A stretch of 64,000 bases of DNA from Marinobacter koreensis (GTDB lineage Bacteria > Pseudomonadota > Gammaproteobacteria > Pseudomonadales > Oleiphilaceae), in NCBI RefSeq assembly GCF_023156285.1, contig NZ_JAKZAJ010000001.1:62001-126000 (forward strand). The letters are read 5' to 3'. The notes beneath the pieces were generated by a model that saw only the letters and a list, made by a program, of their open reading frames with translations, ran no database searches and was not told where the DNA came from. Positions 1 to 7,105 of the stretch are shown piece after piece (position 1 is the stretch's first letter; each line of letters starts with the position of its first letter). Both the position numbers and the translations under genes were made by a program.

Positions 1-1
1 C

Positions 2-217
2 TCGGATATGTTGTCTTCCTCGGATCGGCCGCGGAAACCAGGTGCTGCGGCACAGAAGAAAGAACAGCAGGCCCGGCAGTGCGCCCGTTACCAGGAAAAG
101 CTTGCCGGCATCCAGTCCCGTCTTCGGGCCGGCTACAAAAATGACCGGGGGAATAGCCTCCGGCAGCAACGGCGCAAGATCAGTAATGCCTACAGCCGGG
201 AATGTATCCTGCGCTAG
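2..217 (+). CDS. C-terminal part of a DUF4124-like protein (start outside window)
   Basis: The reading frame is open from the window edge and ends at a TAG. The visible part is about 71 residues, very basic and rich in Arg, Lys and Gln. A stretch around QCARYQEKL followed by RLRAGYKN resembles the conserved C-terminal tail of small exported proteins with an N-terminal DUF4124 domain. The diagnostic N-terminal domain and signal peptide would lie upstream, so the family call rests only on this tail. It meets the minus-strand LysE gene tail to tail with a 4-bp overlap. Function is unknown. Confidence 0.5.
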   Translation, partial: SDMLSSSDRPRKPGAAAQKKEQQARQCARYQEKLAGIQSRLRAGYKNDRGNSLRQQRRKISNAYSRECILR

Positions 218-837
218 GCGGTTCGCTTGAAACTCGCCAATGCCATGGCGGCGGTCACGAACAGGCCGCCGAACACCCGATTCATCTGTTGCTGTCGCCG
301 GGGCGTGGTCATGAAGCGGAAAAGCTGACTGGCCAGCAGGGCATACCCGACCATGACCAGGCAGTCCACCAGTATCAGGGTTGTACCCATGGTGAGCAGT
401 TGGGGCCCATGCGGTGCGTCGGCGACCAGGAACTGGGGAAACAGGGCCACCAGGAATACCGTGGCTTTCGGATTCGTGAGATTGACCAGAGCGGCGTTCC
501 AGAACTGTTTACGGTGGCTCAGGGGCGCCTGTTCGTCCTTGGTCGTGGTCATAGGCGGTTCCCGCCACTTCTGGATGCCCAGCCAGATCAGGTAGATGAC
601 GCCGATCCATTTGATAACGGTGAGCGCGATGGTGGAGGTTGACACCAGAGCTCCCAGGCCGGCGCCGACCAGCAGGATCTGGGTGCCGTAGCCGAGCTGC
701 AGACCCATGATGGCGGGCAAAGATCGCCGGACGCCATACCTGAGACCGTTGCTCATGGTGTTGACGGCCCCTGCACCGGGGGACACGCTGATCAGTATCG
801 AAGCGAGTAGAAAGGTCAGCCAGAGAGTGAGTGTCAT
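214..837 (-). CDS. LysE/RhtB-family amino-acid exporter
   Basis: This is a protein of about 207 residues made of roughly six hydrophobic helices. The N-terminal SPGAGAVNTMSNGLRYG stretch and the central NLTNPKATVFLVALFPQF block are typical of the LysE/RhtB translocator family, inner-membrane proteins that export amino acids such as lysine, homoserine or threonine. The ATG at 837 is chosen because it puts the first membrane helix at the N-terminus; the frame is open to 900 but the extra residues are polar. It is transcribed divergently from arfA. Substrate cannot be told from sequence. Confidence 0.85.
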   Translation of the reverse strand: MTLTLWLTFLLASILISVSPGAGAVNTMSNGLRYGVRRSLPAIMGLQLGYGTQILLVGAGLGALVSTSTIALTVIKWIGVIYLIWLGIQKWREPPMTTTKDEQAPLSHRKQFWNAALVNLTNPKATVFLVALFPQFLVADAPHGPQLLTMGTTLILVDCLVMVGYALLASQLFRFMTTPRRQQQMNRVFGGLFVTAAMALASFKRTA

Positions 838-864
838 TCCGTACGCTCTTGTGTTGTTCCGGGA

Positions 865-873
865 TGGTATAAT
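865..873 (+). promoter_or_regulatory. Extended -10 promoter candidate for arfA
   Basis: The motif TGGTATAAT is a perfect extended -10 element (TGnTATAAT). It lies about 40 bp before the arfA ATG in the divergent space between the exporter and arfA. No good -35 hexamer is seen, which extended -10 promoters often tolerate. Confidence 0.45.
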
Positions 874-913
874 CCCCATTGTTAGATAGTAATCTACCAA
901 TGGAGTTACGATT

Positions 914-1069
914 ATGGCCAGAAAACGGGCAAAAGCAACGCAGCACAGCGCTGTTCAGCGCGAACTCAGGACACCGAAGTACCAGATGCGGGTTGTCGAA
1001 GACAAGAGCCGGTACAAGCGTAGCCGGGACAAGGCGGTGCGGATGGAGGATTTTCGCAAGGCCGCGTGA
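914..1069 (+). CDS. arfA: Alternative ribosome-rescue factor ArfA
   Basis: A 51-residue basic protein. Residues about 12-36 follow the ArfA pattern: an AVQRELRTPKYQMRVV segment corresponds to the conserved NAxxxLxxPxFxxRV core, followed by a Lys/Arg-rich tail with SRYKR. In the known family ArfA recruits release factor 2 to ribosomes stalled on non-stop mRNA, backing up tmRNA. The last codons sit in a strong RNA hairpin and the TGA stop lies in its loop, the layout that in E. coli makes arfA mRNA itself non-stop. The dgkA gene follows 46 bp downstream. The family call is by motif only. Confidence 0.75.
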   Translation: MARKRAKATQHSAVQRELRTPKYQMRVVEDKSRYKRSRDKAVRMEDFRKAA

Positions 1070-1095
1070 GCGTGGTTTTACGAAAATCTTCCATC
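1042..1095 (+). promoter_or_regulatory. Hairpin spanning the 3' end of arfA
   Basis: The left arm 1042-1056 and right arm 1081-1095 are complementary over 15 bp, with a single G-U pair at 1048. Inside the loop a second 5-bp stem (1062-1066 with 1071-1075) encloses the TGA stop at 1067-1069. The left arm covers codons 43-48. No T-run follows, so RNase III cleavage is more likely than intrinsic termination. Cutting in the stem would remove the stop codon and make arfA translation dependent on low tmRNA activity. Confidence 0.7.
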
Positions 1096-1115
1096 ACCCG
1101 ATAAACTCTCGATCC

Positions 1116-1505
1116 ATGACCGATTCTGTGAAACCCGGCAGTGCCTCTTCGCTTAAAGGCGGCACCGGCATTACCCGTATACTCAATTCCACCCGATACT
1201 CAATGATGGGTCTCAAAGCGGCCTTTCTGAACGAGGCCGCTTTCCGTCAACTGGTGTACATCAATGTTGTCCTCCAGCCCATCGCCCTCTGGCTGGATGT
1301 GACGCGGGTGGAGCGCGCGATTCTCATGCTGGTGCCGCTGTTGTCGCTGGCGATCGAACTGCTGAACACCGCCATTGAGAACGTTGTGGATCGGGTATCG
1401 CTGGACCTGCACCCGCTATCAAAGAAGGCCAAGGACATGGGCAGTGCCGCCCAGTTTGTTGGGCTGGTCATGATTTCCGTGGCCTGGCTGGTGATCCTGG
1501 TCTGA
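1116..1505 (+). CDS. dgkA: Diacylglycerol kinase
   Basis: A 129-residue membrane protein; the E. coli enzyme has about 122. The family signature ELLNTAIENVVDRV is present, followed by HPLSKKAKDMGSAAQ, which holds catalytic and nucleotide-binding residues. Three membrane helices fit the usual trimeric fold. It phosphorylates diacylglycerol to phosphatidate, recycling lipid released by osmoregulated glucan or LPS synthesis. The frame is open back to 879, but residues before the ATG at 1116 overlap arfA and are not DgkA-like. Confidence 0.93.
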   Translation: MTDSVKPGSASSLKGGTGITRILNSTRYSMMGLKAAFLNEAAFRQLVYINVVLQPIALWLDVTRVERAILMLVPLLSLAIELLNTAIENVVDRVSLDLHPLSKKAKDMGSAAQFVGLVMISVAWLVILV

Positions 1506-1557
1506 CCGGCCGCCGTAATACCTAGCTTACAAACTTTTCTTCTCTTCGGAGACGTCT

Positions 1558-2781
1558 GTGCCACACGTGCAACTTGCCCTCCTGTTGGGAATGACCGTCG
1601 CCCTTGGGCCGCTCGCGCTCGATGCTTACCTGCCGGCGTTCCCGGATATTGCCGATAGTCTCGGTGTCGGCCATGGGGACGTGGGCCTGACCCTGAGCGC
1701 ATACGTGGCCTCCCTCGGGCTGGCGCAGCTGGTGGGTGGCCCCCTGTCTGATCGATACGGTAGACGGGTGATCCTTCTGTGCGGGCTGGCTATTTTTGCA
1801 GTTGGCGCATTGATGGTTGCCCAGGCTGACAGCCTGGCCCACATGATGATGTGGCGCCTGATCCAGGGGGTTGGCGGTGCCTTTTGTGCGGTCTCCGTGC
1901 CGGCCATTGTCCGTGATCAGTCCAGTGGTGCGGACTCGGCCCGGTTATTTGCGTTGATCGGGCTGATCATGTTCGTCGCGCCCGCCCTGGCGCCCACGAT
2001 CGGGTCACTGATGCTGGAGCTGGCGGCCTGGCCAGCGATCTTCTGGGTGCTGGCCCTGTATGCTGTGTTCCTGGCTCTGGTCCTCAACGTGGCATTGTTT
2101 CGGCGCCTGACACCACCGGCACCCGTGCGCACGCCCGTGCACACCCTGGTGACCAATTACATGCTGGTCCTGAAGCATCCGGTCACCATGCGGTTCGTCG
2201 GGCTTCAGGCTCTGTGTTTCAGTGCCATGCTCGTGTTCATTACCAATGCCTCTTTCGTCTACCAGGAATGGTTCGGCCTCTCCAAGAGCCTGTTTTCCGG
2301 GTTGTTTGCGGCAAATATCGCCGCCATGGCCTGTCTGAATCTGCTGAACCGGAAGCTGCTTCAGTATTTCGAATCGGCCGCCATACTTCGGACCTTTGTG
2401 ATTATCCAGGCGATTGCGGTTGTCAGTCTGGTGATTTGCGCCTGGGCGGGCCTGCCGTACTGGGCGGTTGCCGCCTGTATCATCGCCACCGTGGGCTGCA
2501 TGGGGGCCATCGTGCCGAACAATCTGGCCAATGCGCTGGAGTTCTTCCCACGGCTGGGAGGAACGGCCGCGGCCTTACTGGGCGCCGCCCAGTTTTCGAT
2601 CTCCGGTGCGGTCAGTGCTTTATCCGCCGCGGTTTTCGGCGAGTCGCTGATTGCAATCGTGCTGACCATGGCGGTGTGCGTGTTCCTGGCGCTGGCACTG
2701 GCACTGGGCGCTCCGGCTTCGGTTCGCAAGGCGCTTGCGGCTTTGCCGGATGAGGACGGAGGTCGTCCCCAGCGGGCGTGA
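1558..2781 (+). CDS. Bcr/CflA-type MFS multidrug exporter
   Basis: This 407-residue protein has about 12 membrane helices. The N-terminus LGPLALDAYLPAFPDIA is typical of the Bcr/CflA drug-resistance branch (DHA1). The MFS loop 2-3 motif appears as GGPLSDRYGRR near residue 60, and a PAIVRDQS-type stretch lies near residue 118. The start is a GTG at 1558 preceded by a purine-rich CGGAGACG. By family it is a proton-driven exporter of bicyclomycin- or chloramphenicol-like compounds; the actual substrate is unknown. Confidence 0.85.
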   Translation: MPHVQLALLLGMTVALGPLALDAYLPAFPDIADSLGVGHGDVGLTLSAYVASLGLAQLVGGPLSDRYGRRVILLCGLAIFAVGALMVAQADSLAHMMMWRLIQGVGGAFCAVSVPAIVRDQSSGADSARLFALIGLIMFVAPALAPTIGSLMLELAAWPAIFWVLALYAVFLALVLNVALFRRLTPPAPVRTPVHTLVTNYMLVLKHPVTMRFVGLQALCFSAMLVFITNASFVYQEWFGLSKSLFSGLFAANIAAMACLNLLNRKLLQYFESAAILRTFVIIQAIAVVSLVICAWAGLPYWAVAACIIATVGCMGAIVPNNLANALEFFPRLGGTAAALLGAAQFSISGAVSALSAAVFGESLIAIVLTMAVCVFLALALALGAPASVRKALAALPDEDGGRPQRA

Positions 2782-2934
2782 ACCGGACGGCCGGTCTGCT
2801 CGTTATCAGAGCGTTTCCTTTCATGCCGAATCAGTCTTTAAAAATTGATATGAGACCGTGTTCACATTTCTTTCAGGGGTTATAGTGTCCGGGCTTCAGG
2901 TTGTTACCGTTCGTAACTTACGGAGTACGACTCT

Positions 2935-3186
2935 ATGAATCCTCACCTGCTTACCCTCGCACGTTTGAGCTGTCCTTCCGTCACCGTCAAACCGGTGTCT
3001 CATGACCAGTCTGATCCCCAACCCTCTGAAGACAAGGCCTCTTTCGAGGTGCTGGCTGACGACGGCAAGGTGATTGGTTATGTCAAAGCCTGGCACGACG
3101 CCACGGATTATGCGGGCTTCGTGCATTTTGATCCCGACGGCAACATCATCGACTGGAAGGTTTTTAACGAGTACAGCCGACAGTAG
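2935..3186 (+). CDS. Small conserved-looking hypothetical protein
   Basis: An 83-residue protein I do not recognise. The first about 30 residues are low-complexity. Residues about 35-83 look folded, with alternating beta-type segments (SFEVLADDGKVIGYVKAW, then AGFVHFDPDGNIIDWKVF). It is acidic, with no signal peptide or membrane helix. Codon use and GC match the neighbours and a GGAG-like site precedes the ATG, so it is probably real. It lies 86 bp before the parA-like gene in the same direction; a functional link is not shown. Confidence 0.55.
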   Translation: MNPHLLTLARLSCPSVTVKPVSHDQSDPQPSEDKASFEVLADDGKVIGYVKAWHDATDYAGFVHFDPDGNIIDWKVFNEYSRQ

Positions 3187-3272
3187 TTGGCTGTCATAAA
3201 ACCTTCACAGGTCCACCGCGCCGGGGCTGCTATTCTTCTGGGTTTGCTTGACTAACTTGAGCTTTCAGATCC

Positions 3273-4022
3273 ATGAGGATTATTGCGTTTTACAGTCCCA
3301 AGGGCGGTGTGGGAAAGACCGCCGCGGCCGTGAACGTCGCGTACCTTGCCAGTCAGCAGGGCCTCACCACGTTGCTGTGGGACCTTGATCCGCAAGGCGC
3401 GGCGAGCTTCTATCTGTCTGGAGCGGAGCCGGTCAAGGGGCGGAAGTTGTCGAAGTTGCTGGCCGGCAAAGCACCGGTTGCCGAGTTCGTCCGTGACAAC
3501 GTCTATCCTGGCCTGGATTTCATTCCCTCCCATCCCAGTTTCCGGAATTTTGATATCAAGCTCGAAGAAGGCGGGCAGTCGCTCAAGAGCGTGCTGGCGC
3601 CATTTTCCGAGGAGACCAGCCTCGTTGTTCTGGATTGTCCCCCCTCGCTCTCCCGGCTGACCGAACAGGTGCTTGAACTCTCGGACAGGGTTTATGTGCC
3701 GCTCGTGCCCACCTGGCTATCTCTCAACAGCTGGGAGCAGTTGCAGGCGTTCGTCCGCAGCAAAAAGCTGGGGCGCAAAAAACTTCGTCCCTTCTTCTCT
3801 CTGGTTGACCGGCGAAAGAAACTTCACAAGGACCTGACTGAGTCCCCGGATCCTCGCCTGGGTGAGCCCCTGTGCGTGTCGATTCCCTATGCCAGCGTGG
3901 TTGAGCGGATGGGAGAGGAAGGGCTTCCCCTGGAGGTGCTGGCTCCGGCCACTCCGGCCGCTGCCGCCTTTCGTCAGCTTTGGGCTGAAATCGAGAAGGA
4001 TCTCAAGGGACCGGTTGGCTAA
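3273..4022 (+). CDS. ParA/MinD-family ATPase
   Basis: A 249-residue protein with the deviant Walker A motif KGGVGKT at about residues 11-17, a WDLDPQGAA segment near residue 40 and a Walker B-like VVLDCPPS near residue 117. These place it in the ParA/Soj group of dimerising, surface-bound ATPases that position DNA or protein cargoes. There is no ParB-like partner next to it, so it is an orphan ParA rather than a segregation cassette. The C-terminus has a short Ala/Pro-rich region. Its cargo is unknown. Confidence 0.85.
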   Translation: MRIIAFYSPKGGVGKTAAAVNVAYLASQQGLTTLLWDLDPQGAASFYLSGAEPVKGRKLSKLLAGKAPVAEFVRDNVYPGLDFIPSHPSFRNFDIKLEEGGQSLKSVLAPFSEETSLVVLDCPPSLSRLTEQVLELSDRVYVPLVPTWLSLNSWEQLQAFVRSKKLGRKKLRPFFSLVDRRKKLHKDLTESPDPRLGEPLCVSIPYASVVERMGEEGLPLEVLAPATPAAAAFRQLWAEIEKDLKGPVG

Positions 4023-4175
4023 TCGGCCTTTTTTCTGCTTCGCACTATTTTTGTTGAAAATATGCGTAGATAATACCTTGCTGCCGTCGCTGACTCTGAG
4101 ATGATTGGAGTCTATGATCTCGGATCGAGCGTTTATCGTTGTCGGTCTACTCTGAGATAAAACGGAGATAGGTAT

Positions 4176-5096
4176 ATGAATACAGTTGCTCCGCCATCGC
4201 GTAGCGGTGCCGATCGTTTCTGCGTGTTCCGGAATGGCCACCGAATCTGCTATCGGGTGCAAGGGAACTCCGAAAATACGCCCCTGTTGCTGATTGCCGG
4301 GCTGGGGCAGCAGCTGACGTCCTGGCCGATCGCAGTTGTGGAAGAGCTGGTTAATCGGGGCTATTTCGTTATCCGATTCGATAATCGCGACGTGGGCCAA
4401 TCTTCTCAGATTCCTTCCCGGCCGCCAGGCAGGATGCAGCAACTGTTTCGAAGGCCGCCGCCGGATGCCTACGACCTCGGCGATATGGCAGGGGATGCGG
4501 TGGCTCTGCTGGATCACCTTGAGATAGATCGAGCACACCTGGTAGGTATGTCCATGGGCGGAATGATCGCCCAGACAATCGCCGCGCGGTATCCCGAGCG
4601 GACTCGCACACTGACCTCCATCTTCTCGACCACCGGCCATCCCCGGGTGGGGCAGCCCGCGAACTCAACGCTCCTGCGACTGGTCCGGCCGCCCGCCAAA
4701 ACCCGGGACCAGGCTATCGAGCGCCACCTGGCGATGATGCGGCATATCAGCACCAAAGCGCTTCCGCTGGATGAAAGACGGGAAAGGACCTACGCGGCGG
4801 AAGCCTGGGAACGTGGAGCAGGTCCAAGGGCCCATCAGGGGGTTGCGCGTCAGATCGGTGCGATACTGAAATCCGGGGATCGAACCCGGGAATTGGGCAA
4901 GGTCACAGCGCCCACCCTCGTTATCCATGGCGACACCGACAGAATGGTTCATCCCAGCGGCGGGAAGGCGACCGTTGCCGCTATTCCCGGAGCCCGCCAC
5001 GAGACCATCGTCGGCATGGGGCACTATCTGCCGGAAGCGGCGTTGCCGCGACTTGTCGATCTGATTACCGGCCACGCCAGAGCATCGAACCAGTAA
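4176..5096 (+). CDS. Alpha/beta-hydrolase fold enzyme
   Basis: A 306-residue hydrolase. The nucleophile elbow is GMSMGG (Ser near residue 126), the acid is in VIHGDTDRMV, and the His is in GMGHYLP near the C-terminus, so the Ser-Asp-His triad is complete. An oxyanion-type GLGQQ motif follows the second strand. The family covers esterases, lipases and C-C hydrolases acting on small hydrophobic substrates. No signal peptide is present, so it should be cytoplasmic. It stands alone with 153 bp before and 207 bp after it. Confidence 0.85.
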   Translation: MNTVAPPSRSGADRFCVFRNGHRICYRVQGNSENTPLLLIAGLGQQLTSWPIAVVEELVNRGYFVIRFDNRDVGQSSQIPSRPPGRMQQLFRRPPPDAYDLGDMAGDAVALLDHLEIDRAHLVGMSMGGMIAQTIAARYPERTRTLTSIFSTTGHPRVGQPANSTLLRLVRPPAKTRDQAIERHLAMMRHISTKALPLDERRERTYAAEAWERGAGPRAHQGVARQIGAILKSGDRTRELGKVTAPTLVIHGDTDRMVHPSGGKATVAAIPGARHETIVGMGHYLPEAALPRLVDLITGHARASNQ

Positions 5097-5200
5097 TCCA
5101 GCCGAAAAAGCGAGAGGACTGGCATTCTGGTGGGCAAGGCCGTGGCCCGTTTCGTCCAGTCGACCGGTCGTTAATACTCCCCCCATCACGCTTCTGCTTC

Positions 5201-5228
5201 GCCCCTCCGTTACGTCTGTTGGAGGGGC
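5201..5228 (+). other. GC-rich hairpin after the hydrolase gene
   Basis: A perfect 8-bp inverted repeat (GCCCCTCC and GGAGGGGC) with a 12-nt loop lies about 105 bp past the hydrolase stop. It could end that transcript, but no clear T-run follows. Confidence 0.3.
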
Positions 5229-5269
5229 TCCTTCCGCCTGCGTTAAACACGATTACAGAATGGTATGTT

Positions 5270-5293
5270 TTAATGTAACGGCCGTTACATTAA
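5270..5293. promoter_or_regulatory. Perfect 24-bp palindrome, probable operator
   Basis: Each half-site reads TTAATGTAACGG and the two halves are exact reverse complements with no spacer. It ends 10 bp before the ATG of the ChrB-N-like gene, so a bound dimer would block transcription or ribosome access. The shape is that of a dimeric repressor operator (TetR- or GntR/PaaX-like). The adjacent wHTH-like protein could be its ligand. No copy was noticed elsewhere in the window. Confidence 0.65.
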
Positions 5294-5303
5294 GGTTGAA
5301 ACC

Positions 5304-5846
5304 ATGAAAAGAGATTCGTGGCTTACGCTCATCTACAAGATTCCCTCTGAACCCTCTTCCAAGCGGGTTGCGCTCTGGCGCAGGCTGAAAGGATTGGGCG
5401 CCGTCTACATGCAGAATGGTGTGTGCATGCTGCCCAAAACCGATCGCCTGATCCGCCAGGCCAAGCTGATTGAAAACGACATCATCGGTATGGGGGGCGA
5501 AGTTTTGCTCCTCGACTCCATGGCCATGGATGCCGGGCAGCAGGAAAGAGTGCTGGAACGCTTCACCGCCGAGCGTAACGACCAATATCGCGAGTTCATC
5601 GGCCAGTGCGAGGCCTTCGAAGCGGAAATCGCCAAAGAGTTCTCGAAGAACAAATTCACCTATGCCGAGCTGGAAGAAGAAGAGGCGGAACTCCAGAAAC
5701 TCCAGCGGTGGCTGGAGAAAGTTCGCGCGCTCGACTTCTATGACGCGCCCCTGTCTTCCGAGGCCAGCGCCTGGCTTGATAAATGTGAAGCCTTGCTGGA
5801 CGGGTACGCCCAACGGGTGTTTGAAGAGCAGAATCCCAATCCCTGA
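5304..5846 (+). CDS. ChrB N-terminal-domain / PaaX-like protein
   Basis: A 180-residue soluble protein. Its N-terminal half (WLTLIYKIPSEPSSKRVALW, then RRLKGLGAVYMQNGVCMLP) matches the ChrB N-terminal domain of chromate-resistance regulators and resembles PaaX-type wing regions. Residues about 85-140 are Glu-rich and probably coiled-coil. The C-terminal chromate-resistance domain of full ChrB (about 300 residues) is absent. An MFS gene follows after 12 bp, so the two are likely co-transcribed. A regulatory role on the palindrome just upstream is inference. Confidence 0.65.
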   Translation: MKRDSWLTLIYKIPSEPSSKRVALWRRLKGLGAVYMQNGVCMLPKTDRLIRQAKLIENDIIGMGGEVLLLDSMAMDAGQQERVLERFTAERNDQYREFIGQCEAFEAEIAKEFSKNKFTYAELEEEEAELQKLQRWLEKVRALDFYDAPLSSEASAWLDKCEALLDGYAQRVFEEQNPNP

Positions 5847-5857
5847 GAGCCTGGAAT

Positions 5858-7090
5858 ATGTCCCAAGAGTCACCGTCACCCAGCGCTACCCACACCAGTA
5901 TGTCCCGGCAGATTCCCAAGGGCATCTGGGCGCTCGGACTGGTCAGCCTGTTTATGGACATTTCATCCGAGATGATTCATGCGCTTCTTCCGGTCTATCT
6001 GGTGACCGCGCTTGGCGCTTCTGCCCTGGCCGTAGGTGTCCTTGAGGGAGTGGCCGAGGCGACCGCATCGGTGACCAAGGTTTTCTCGGGCGCGCTGAGT
6101 GACTGGCTAGGGCAGCGAAAAGTGCTGGCCGTTACTGGCTATGGTCTCGCAGCGCTGGTCAAGCCGTTGTTTCCATTGGCCAACTCGGTTGGTCTGGTCT
6201 TTGTGGCACGGTTTGTCGACCGGATAGGAAAGGGGATTCGCGGCGCTCCCAGGGACGCCCTGATTGCAGACCTGTCGCCACCGGAAATGCGAGGTGCGAG
6301 CTTCGGACTGCGGCAATCGCTGGATACCGTGGGAGCGTTTCTGGGTCCGCTTCTGGCGATCGGTCTGATGTGGCTGACCGCAGACCAGTATAAAACCGTG
6401 TTCTGGATTGCCTCGATTCCGGCGTTTTTCGCCGTGATGGTGTTGTTGGTGGCGGTGAAAGAGCCTGCCCATTCCTTCACGCAACGAAAGGTGAGAATGC
6501 CCTTACGGCGTTCAGAACTGAGGTATCTGGGGCCGAACTACTGGTGGATCGTTGTCATCGCAACCGTATTCACACTTGCCCGGTTCAGTGAGGCCTTCCT
6601 GGTACTGAAAGCCCAGGATTCGGGGCTGGCGGTCATGTTCATTCCGTTGGTGCTGGTCATCATGAGTTTTACCTATTCGCTCTCCGCCTATCCTGTTGGC
6701 GTGCTGGCGGACCGGACCGATCGGCCGACCCTTCTCGCCATCGGTCTCATTCTGTTAGTGGTTGCGGATCTGGTGCTGGCCCGGTCATCCGGCCTGGTGG
6801 GAGTCGGACTGGGAGTTGCTTTGTGGGGCCTGCATATGGGGTTTACCCAGGGACTACTGGCGACTCTGGTTGCCGAGACGGCGCCGGCCGAACTGAGGGG
6901 CACCGCCTTTGGTATGTTTAACCTGGTCACCGGCCTGGCACTGCTGGCGGCAAGTACCATTGCCGGAGCATTGTGGGACATGGCCGGCTCGGCCAATACC
7001 TTTCTCGCGGGCGCGGTTTTCGCCATTGTCGCGCTGGCCTTGGTGATTATTCAGCGCCGTCGTTTGAGAGAACGTGGCGATTGCGATTGA
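5858..7090 (+). CDS. MFS transporter
   Basis: A 410-residue 12-helix major facilitator. The N-terminal LVSLFMDISSEMIHALLPVYL and DRIGKGIRGAPRDALIAD motifs mark a branch of MFS proteins common in proteobacteria whose substrates are mostly unassigned. The start at 5858 is 12 bp after the ChrB-N-like gene; an internal Met near residue 14 (MSRQIPKG) is another possible start. Pairing with a ChrB-like domain suggests export of a toxic oxyanion or drug, but nothing in the sequence proves it. Confidence 0.8.
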   Translation: MSQESPSPSATHTSMSRQIPKGIWALGLVSLFMDISSEMIHALLPVYLVTALGASALAVGVLEGVAEATASVTKVFSGALSDWLGQRKVLAVTGYGLAALVKPLFPLANSVGLVFVARFVDRIGKGIRGAPRDALIADLSPPEMRGASFGLRQSLDTVGAFLGPLLAIGLMWLTADQYKTVFWIASIPAFFAVMVLLVAVKEPAHSFTQRKVRMPLRRSELRYLGPNYWWIVVIATVFTLARFSEAFLVLKAQDSGLAVMFIPLVLVIMSFTYSLSAYPVGVLADRTDRPTLLAIGLILLVVADLVLARSSGLVGVGLGVALWGLHMGFTQGLLATLVAETAPAELRGTAFGMFNLVTGLALLAASTIAGALWDMAGSANTFLAGAVFAIVALALVIIQRRRLRERGDCD

Positions 7091-7105
7091 TTGGCAGGGT
7101 AACTC

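Noticed and set aside
879..1115. N-terminal extension of dgkA with 79 extra residues
   Set aside because: It overlaps arfA in another frame, is low in hydrophobic residues and is not part of the DgkA family.
3273..4022. A partition (parABS) locus at the ParA-like gene
   Set aside because: No ParB-like gene or parS-like repeat is near it, so it is treated as an orphan ParA.
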